Source: Bacteroidota bacterium | GTDB lineage: Bacteria > Bacteroidota > Bacteroidia > Bacteroidales > JAAYUG01 | Reading direction: 5' to 3' | DNA: 10,806 nt | Assembly: GCA_021812865.1 (NCBI GenBank) | Contig: JAKAMP010000037.1 | Coordinates: 1 to 10,806, forward strand | Part shown: positions 7,335-10,806 of the stretch, piece by piece | Position numbering within the stretch: the stretch's first letter is position 1 | Layout: every line of letters begins with the position of its first letter | The notes under the pieces: model-generated | What the model was told of the DNA's origin: nothing | What the model saw: the letters and a program-made list of their open reading frames with translations, nothing else | Database searches by the model: none | Program-made: the position numbers and the translations under genes

Positions 7335-7718
7335 ATGTCAGAGATTATCGATAGCACCGATCTTTCAAAATTCATTATGGTAGGGGACCGGGTATTGGTC
7401 AAACCCAAATCACCGCAGGAGAAAACCCATTCAGGTTTATATCTGCCTCCGGGTGTGCAGGAAAAGGAAAAAATCCAGTACGGTTATGTGGTGAAGGTGG
7501 GTCCGGGTTATCCCATTCCGGCAATACAGGAGGAAAATGAACCATGGAAAAACCGGACCGATGAAGTCAAGTATGTTCCTCTGCAGCCTAAGGAAGGCGA
7601 TGTGGCGGTTTACCTGCTGAATAATTCCTTCGAGATTGAATTCAATAAGGTTAAATACGTTATCATTCTTCATTCGGCCATCCTTATGCTCATCAGGGAT
7701 CCCGGACTGTTCGAATGA
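7335..7718 (+). CDS. GroES-like co-chaperone (divergent, extended Cpn10)
   Basis: A 127-residue Cpn10-fold protein. FIMVGDRVLVKP (13-24) is the standard GroES opening strand. EKTHSGLYLPPGVQEKEK (29-46) occupies the place of the mobile loop that contacts GroEL, with SGLYLPP replacing the usual GGIVLP. YGYVVKVGPG (49-58) and KEGDVAVY (86-93) match the conserved beta strands. It is about 30 residues longer than classical GroES (about 95) because of the insertion PAIQEENEPWKNRTDEVKYVPLQ (62-84) and a C-terminal extension ending RDPGLFE. No groEL follows. Bacteroidota genomes commonly carry such an orphan long GroES beside the normal groES-groEL pair; whether it caps GroEL is not known to me. It forms a single-gene unit with its own promoter and a likely terminator just after the TGA. 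Confidence 0.85.
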   Translation: MSEIIDSTDLSKFIMVGDRVLVKPKSPQEKTHSGLYLPPGVQEKEKIQYGYVVKVGPGYPIPAIQEENEPWKNRTDEVKYVPLQPKEGDVAVYLLNNSFEIEFNKVKYVIILHSAILMLIRDPGLFE

Positions 7719-7758
7719 ACATCGGTATTAGTAAAAGCCTGGGGTGTGCAGTTCAATA

Positions 7759-7785
7759 CAGATGCTTCGGCACCTGGTGGTTTTT
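7759..7785 (+). terminator. UUCG-loop intrinsic terminator after the GroES-like gene
   Basis: CAGATGC (7759-7765), loop TTCG, then GCACCTG (7770-7776) form a 7-position stem with one A-C mismatch and a stable UUCG tetraloop, followed after GTGG by five T (7781-7785). It lies 41 bases after the GroES-like stop. The T run overlaps the stop codon of the convergent membrane-protein gene. The four-base gap before the T run makes it weaker than a canonical terminator. Confidence 0.5.
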
Positions 7786-8779
7786 ACGCTTCTTTCCTGT
7801 TGATCATAGGAAGAATCAGCAAGGCTGCCAGGCCGAAAATCATCATGGAAAGGTTGGTGGTGGTATGGGCAATCAAGGCAAATACCTTGCCTTCTGTTTT
7901 GTCAATTCCATAAATGAAAAGCGTTTCGTATACCATAAAGTGCCATGGTCCAATGCCTCCCTGTACCGGTGCAAGCATGGCAAGTCCTCCCATCACAAAA
8001 GCAGCCATACCTGCTGCTATGCTAAGATGCATGGTGGGTGGGTAGCTGAGAAATACCACGTACAGGGCTGCAAGCCACATAATGTAAATGAAAACAGTAT
8101 GACCAATATAATACCACTTGTTTTCAAGCTTGCCAATTGCCTTCATTCCGTCGGTAAAATTATGGTACAGATGCTCAATCCTGGAAAAGAATGCCATCTT
8201 CTTTATCCTTCTCCTGAAATAGATCAGGAATGCAATTCCTGCAAGAACCATTAAAATGAATATCAGGATATGCATCGGCGAAAATATTTCGCGAATCCTG
8301 GCATCCATATCCGGGTGTGAATGCATAAAGCGACTGAATACCGGCCATTGGGAAAGAATAATGACAAAGGCAAAAATAAAAAGCGCCATAGCATCGGTGA
8401 ACCTTTCCACCACAACCGTACCCACCAGTTTGGTGAAAGGGATTCTTTCATACCGGCCAAGAACGGTGCACCTGGCCAGTTCTCCTGCCCGAGGTAGCGC
8501 CAGGTTGGTTAGATACATCACCAGAACCGCCAAAAGCGAATTCAGGGTGCTTGGATTGTGCCCCAGGGGACGGATCAGCATGTTCCACCGCATAGCCCGG
8601 CTCAGGTTGCTCAACATGAGAAACACCAGCGAAACAAACAGCCACCAAAGATGAACATGACTCAACTCATGCTTCAGCGTATCAATCTCGAGGTTCCGGT
8701 ATACCAGCCAGAAAATAAAAATACCAATCGAGAAAAATACCAGGTATTTTAGAATGTTGAGTATGGTTTTCCTTTCCAT
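7784..8779 (-). CDS. Lysylphosphatidylglycerol synthase TM-region / flippase-like membrane protein (PF03706)
   Basis: A 331-residue integral membrane protein with about eight hydrophobic segments, at roughly 10-28, 43-60, 79-95, 128-143, 168-187, 225-245, 252-272 and 300-326. Family features visible are RAMRWNMLIRPLG (61-73), the N-x-x-L-P-R-A-G-E-L-A-R motif (92-103), TVVVERFTD (121-129) and PVQGGIGPWH (271-280), where most members have P-x-P-G-G-(I/L)-G. This corresponds to the transmembrane half of MprF (the lipid-flipping part) and to the stand-alone UPF0104/AglD2-like proteins; the aminoacyl-transferase half of MprF is absent. A role in moving a lipid or lipid-linked sugar across the inner membrane is inferred from the family. 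It ends close to the convergent GroES-like gene and starts divergently from the yihY-like gene. Confidence 0.88.
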   Translation of the reverse strand: MERKTILNILKYLVFFSIGIFIFWLVYRNLEIDTLKHELSHVHLWWLFVSLVFLMLSNLSRAMRWNMLIRPLGHNPSTLNSLLAVLVMYLTNLALPRAGELARCTVLGRYERIPFTKLVGTVVVERFTDAMALFIFAFVIILSQWPVFSRFMHSHPDMDARIREIFSPMHILIFILMVLAGIAFLIYFRRRIKKMAFFSRIEHLYHNFTDGMKAIGKLENKWYYIGHTVFIYIMWLAALYVVFLSYPPTMHLSIAAGMAAFVMGGLAMLAPVQGGIGPWHFMVYETLFIYGIDKTEGKVFALIAHTTTNLSMMIFGLAALLILPMINRKEA

Positions 8780-8842
8780 GGATATCTTGCAGGATGCATT
8801 ATGTTTTTAACCAAAGAGAACAGAATTATCCCTTGAAGGGGG

Positions 8843-8870
8843 CAAAGGTAAAAAAAGTTTTCATTCCCAA
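8843..8870 (-). promoter_or_regulatory. Candidate promoter of the flippase-like gene
   Basis: On the minus strand TACCTTTG (8850 to 8843) matches the TAnnTTTG -7 consensus exactly, with a TTG (8870-8868) 17 bases upstream as a possible -33 element. The predicted start of transcription near 8839 leaves about 60 bases before the ATG at 8779. A perfect inverted repeat CCCTTgAAGGG (8830-8840) sits right at that position and could be an operator. Confidence 0.5.
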
Positions 8871-8960
8871 TGGGTTTCCTATGCGGGCTTGAAGTCAATT
8901 CTTCCGATTTGGGAAGCTAATTCAGTTACTTTTTCTAATTTTATAGAAAAATCTATACAC

Positions 8961-10307
8961 TTGAAAACCGTAAAGACAAACCTGATCAGTTTTGGCAAAG
9001 CAAAGCAGTTTGTGACAAAGGATATATGGTACATTCCACCCGAAAAACACTCCCCACCAAAGTATTTTCTTATTCGTCAGTTGAAGATCATTCTCATTGC
9101 CATCCGCGGATTCAGACATGACCAGATACAGCTACGTGCATCAGCTCTGACATTCTATACCTTGCTGTCACTTGTACCGGTTGTAGCCATGGTTTTTGGA
9201 ATCGCCAGCGGATTTGGACTGGAAAAGATGCTGGAACAGCTGATAACAGAAAAATTCAGTAACCAGAAGGAAGTAATGGACTGGATCATTAAGTTCGCAC
9301 GCAATTTTCTGCAAAATGCAAGCGGCGGAGTGATCGCGGGGGTTGGTGTGATCCTTCTTTTCTGGTCGGTGATGAAGGTGCTAGGGAATATTGAACAATC
9401 ATTTAATGATATATGGCAGATCAAGGTTTCACGCCCCCTGGTCAGAAAATTTACCGACTACCTTTCCATTTTTCTTCTGGGACCTGTATTGTTCATCCTT
9501 TCAAGCAGCATAAACGTATATATTTCTACTGCCGTAGAGGAGATAACCCAGGAAAGCAAGCTTCTGCATACCCTGGGCCCGGTGATGTATTTTCTGATCC
9601 AACTCATCCCTTATGTGATTGTCTCATCGGTCTTTACGCTGATCTATCTCGTTATGCCGAATACGAAAGTAAACTTTCTTTCTGCTCTCATCGCCGGGAT
9701 TATTTCCGGAACGATATTCCAGGTGGTGCAGTGGGGATATATCGAATTTCAGATCGGTGTGAACCGCTATAGCGCCATTTACGGTGGCTTCGCCGCTTTA
9801 CCGCTCTTCCTTATCTGGCTTCAGATAAGCTGGCTGATCGTTCTGCTGGGTGCTGAAATTTCTTTTGCCAACCAGAATGTCGAAAAATATGAGTATGAGG
9901 AGGAATCACTTCATATCAGTACGCAATATAAGAGAGTATTGTCACTCTATATTGCACACCACATCATCCACAATTTCATTCATGCAGGAGAGCCTCTGAC
10001 TGCAACGCAAATTGCCCACCAGTTGGGGATCCCTATCCGCATTGTAAGAGAAATACTCTATGAGCTGGTTTATACACGTATGCTGAGCGAAACTGTTACA
10101 AGCACTCTCAGGGAAAGAGGATACCAGCCTGCCAGGGATGTTCATAAAATTACTGTACAGGTGGTGCTCGATGCGCTCGATAAGCATGGGCTGCATGAAA
10201 TCGACGTGGCCGATTCGGAACAATTGCAAAAATTGATTGATATTCAGCAGGGATTCTATAAAACCCTGAAGAAATCTCCATACAACGTTTTGCTGAAGGA
10301 TATTTAA
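8961..10307 (+). CDS. YihY/UPF0761 family membrane protein with C-terminal winged-helix-like domain
   Basis: No in-frame ATG occurs before the conserved membrane core. Candidate starts are TTG 8889, TTG 8961 and GTG 9012. TTG 8961 places about 20 residues before the conserved KDIW (20-23), which fits relatives best; the product is then 448 residues. The family core is clear: FLIRQLKIILIAIRGF (36-51), LRASALTFYTLLSLVPVVAMVFGIA (58-82), FNDIWQ (148-153) and a long run of membrane segments to about residue 305, with YSAIYGGFAALPLFLIWLQ (270-288) being highly typical. It was once called BrkB-like or annotated as RNase BN, which is not supported; its function is unknown. Residues about 325-448 form a soluble tail with a helix-turn-helix-like stretch (LTATQIAHQLGIPIRIVREILYELV), as in many Bacteroidota members. 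A TAATTTTA (8936-8943) 18 bases before TTG 8961 resembles a -7 box. Confidence 0.85.
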   Translation: MKTVKTNLISFGKAKQFVTKDIWYIPPEKHSPPKYFLIRQLKIILIAIRGFRHDQIQLRASALTFYTLLSLVPVVAMVFGIASGFGLEKMLEQLITEKFSNQKEVMDWIIKFARNFLQNASGGVIAGVGVILLFWSVMKVLGNIEQSFNDIWQIKVSRPLVRKFTDYLSIFLLGPVLFILSSSINVYISTAVEEITQESKLLHTLGPVMYFLIQLIPYVIVSSVFTLIYLVMPNTKVNFLSALIAGIISGTIFQVVQWGYIEFQIGVNRYSAIYGGFAALPLFLIWLQISWLIVLLGAEISFANQNVEKYEYEEESLHISTQYKRVLSLYIAHHIIHNFIHAGEPLTATQIAHQLGIPIRIVREILYELVYTRMLSETVTSTLRERGYQPARDVHKITVQVVLDALDKHGLHEIDVADSEQLQKLIDIQQGFYKTLKKSPYNVLLKDI

Positions 10308-10524
10308 TGTTTCTACCATATTAGGAATATTTCTCCCGCGTGGAAGCGAAAACCGGTGCGGAATGGAATGGGAGGAATATTGATTCTTCCGGGGACAATC
10401 GGGGAAATAGGTGCAAATAGGATTCTCCATTCTAATATTCTGTCGGCAAGGTGCTGGACCCTGGGTATCAGAGTTTTACTCATCCCTGTGCAGATTTCAT
10501 GGCATTTATATATCTGTACATATC
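10308..10524 (+). other. Noncoding region with a large inverted repeat downstream of the yihY-like gene
   Basis: I see no gene here. Soon after the yihY-like stop, 10326-10337 (AATATTTCTCCC) can pair with 10370-10381 (GGGAGGAATATT) as a 12-bp stem with one G-T wobble around a 32-base loop. The 3' arm overlaps a second possible hairpin, GGAGGAAT (10371-10378), loop ATTG, ATTCTTCC (10383-10390). Neither is followed by a T run, so this is not an ordinary intrinsic terminator. The segment after it has G runs (GGGG at 10391 and near 10401) and nothing else I recognise. Confidence 0.4.
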
Positions 10525-10573
10525 TAATTTTGTGAATTTTGTTTTAATTATTGAGATTTTATTCATATACTTG
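10525..10573 (+). promoter_or_regulatory. Candidate promoter region of the his leader
   Basis: TAATTTTG (10525-10532) matches the TAnnTTTG -7 consensus exactly and would start a transcript near 10540, about 56 bases before the leader ATG. A second, one-mismatch box TATACTTG (10566-10573) would start near 10580. Neither has a convincing -33 TTTG at the right spacing, so the choice is open. Confidence 0.4.
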
Positions 10574-10595
10574 CATAAATCACAGGAATAATAAG

Positions 10596-10655
10596 ATGTT
10601 TGAAGTTTTTGCCCATCATGTTTCTTCACATCATCATCGGAGATGGAATGATTAA
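10596..10655 (+). CDS. hisL: Histidine-rich leader peptide of the his operon attenuator
   Basis: A 19-codon open frame, ATG 10596 to TAA 10653-10655, encodes MFEVFAHHVSSHHHRRWND. It has five His codons, all CAT, in two clusters (HH at 10614-10619, HHH at 10629-10637). It lies directly upstream of an intrinsic terminator and of hisG. This is the architecture of ribosome-mediated attenuation: scarcity of charged tRNA-His stalls the ribosome on the His codons and lets a competing RNA fold prevent termination. The peptide itself probably has no function. Similar his attenuators are best known in Proteobacteria and have been predicted in Bacteroidota. Confidence 0.88.
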   Translation: MFEVFAHHVSSHHHRRWND

Positions 10656-10656
10656 C

Positions 10657-10702
10657 GCAGGAATTTAGCATCATTAGATATTGAGGTTTGCAGAATTCTT
10701 GC
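10657..10702 (+). promoter_or_regulatory. Antiterminator pairing of the his attenuator
   Basis: GCAGGAATTT (10657-10666) can pair with GAATTCTTGC (10693-10702) over 10 positions, including two G-U pairs. That pairing takes the terminator loop and the top three bases of its 3' arm, so the two folds exclude each other. The 5' arm begins one base after the leader stop codon. A ribosome at the stop covers it (terminator forms); one stalled at the His codons leaves it free (readthrough into hisG). Confidence 0.6.
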
Positions 10703-10714
10703 AAACCTTTTTTT
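10684..10714 (+). terminator. Intrinsic terminator (attenuator) before hisG
   Basis: AGGTTTGCA (10684-10692) and TGCAAACCT (10700-10708) form a perfect 9-bp stem around loop GAATTCT, followed directly by a T run covering 10708-10714. It lies between the His-rich leader stop (10655) and the hisG ATG (10734), with no coding sequence to terminate other than the leader, so its role must be regulatory. Confidence 0.88.
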
Positions 10715-10733
10715 CTTATAATGTTTTTTGAAA

Positions 10734-10806
10734 ATGGAACGAATTAAAATAGGCATCCAAAAATCCGGCAGGCTGAGCGAAAAATCACTTCAGCTGCTGG
10801 GAGAAT
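10734..10806 (+). CDS. hisG: ATP phosphoribosyltransferase, N-terminus (3' part outside window)
   Basis: The ATG at 10734 opens MERIKIGIQKSGRLSEKSLQ and continues LLGE to the window edge, 24 codons in all. The I-x-I-Q-K-S-G-R-L-S-x-x-S segment is the conserved start of HisG, including the phosphoribosyl-pyrophosphate-side KSGRL loop, and resembles the E. coli opening RIAMQKSGRLS. HisG joins ATP and PRPP to make phosphoribosyl-ATP, the first and feedback-inhibited step of histidine synthesis, in the cytoplasm. The identification is reinforced by the histidine-rich leader and terminator immediately upstream. The nearby ATG at 10721 runs into a stop after eight codons. The rest of the his operon presumably follows outside the window. 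Confidence 0.9.
   Translation, partial: MERIKIGIQKSGRLSEKSLQLLGE

Noticed and set aside
7715..8254. 179-codon plus-strand frame overlapping the end of the GroES-like gene
   Set aside because: It is antisense to the flippase-like membrane protein with conserved motifs; the overlap with the GroES-like stop is accidental.
10391..10423. Possible G-quadruplex in G-rich stretch
   Set aside because: Only two runs of four G, the others are pairs with long spacers; too weak to call.
9942..10430. 162-codon minus-strand frame at the end of the yihY-like gene
   Set aside because: Mostly antisense to the winged-helix-like tail of that protein, with no family features.

Overview
The window looks like the chromosome of a Bacteroidota (Bacteroidales-type) bacterium of moderate GC. 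The support is promoter -7 boxes of the Bacteroidota form TAnnTTTG ahead of several genes, little or no Shine-Dalgarno sequence, and families typical of the phylum: a long divergent GroES, a YihY protein with a C-terminal winged helix, a TPR/SpoIIE membrane phosphatase paired with a SiaC-like protein, and a DUF1573-like plus von Willebrand A protein. TGA is used as a normal stop by several genes, so the genetic code is standard. No insertion sequence, phage gene, CRISPR array, tRNA or rRNA is visible.

Layout. 1-839 (minus): a CoA-binding-domain protein followed by a cyclase/kynurenine-formamidase-like hydrolase that runs off the left edge. 967-2513 (plus): a secreted von Willebrand A protein broken by one in-frame TGA, then a small beta-rich protein of unknown function whose start overlaps the upstream stop by one base. 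7113-2505 (minus): a probable four-gene operon of a SiaA-like TPR/transmembrane/SpoIIE phosphatase, a SiaC-like phosphoprotein, an exported protein with five OmpL47/Ig-like repeats, and an HD-domain hydrolase. The hydrolase ends tail to tail with the small plus-strand gene, overlapping it by 9 bases. 7335-7718 (plus): a GroES-like co-chaperone with a good promoter and a UUCG hairpin terminator. 8779-7784 (minus): an LPG-synthase-TM (flippase-like) integral membrane protein. 8961-10307 (plus): a YihY/UPF0761 membrane protein that lacks an ATG start. 10308-10595: noncoding DNA with a large inverted repeat, then a promoter region. 10596-10806: a histidine-rich leader peptide, an intrinsic terminator and the first 24 codons of hisG.

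Two regions stand out. The first is the hisG leader, a complete ribosome-mediated attenuator readable from sequence: a 19-residue peptide with five His codons, a 9-bp terminator stem followed by seven T, and a competing antiterminator pairing whose 5' arm begins one base after the leader stop codon. The second is the SiaA/SiaC-type partner-switch pair in an apparent operon with an exported Ig-like repeat protein and an HD hydrolase, with no SiaB kinase or SiaD cyclase gene in the window; this may be a lineage-specific envelope-signalling version of that module.
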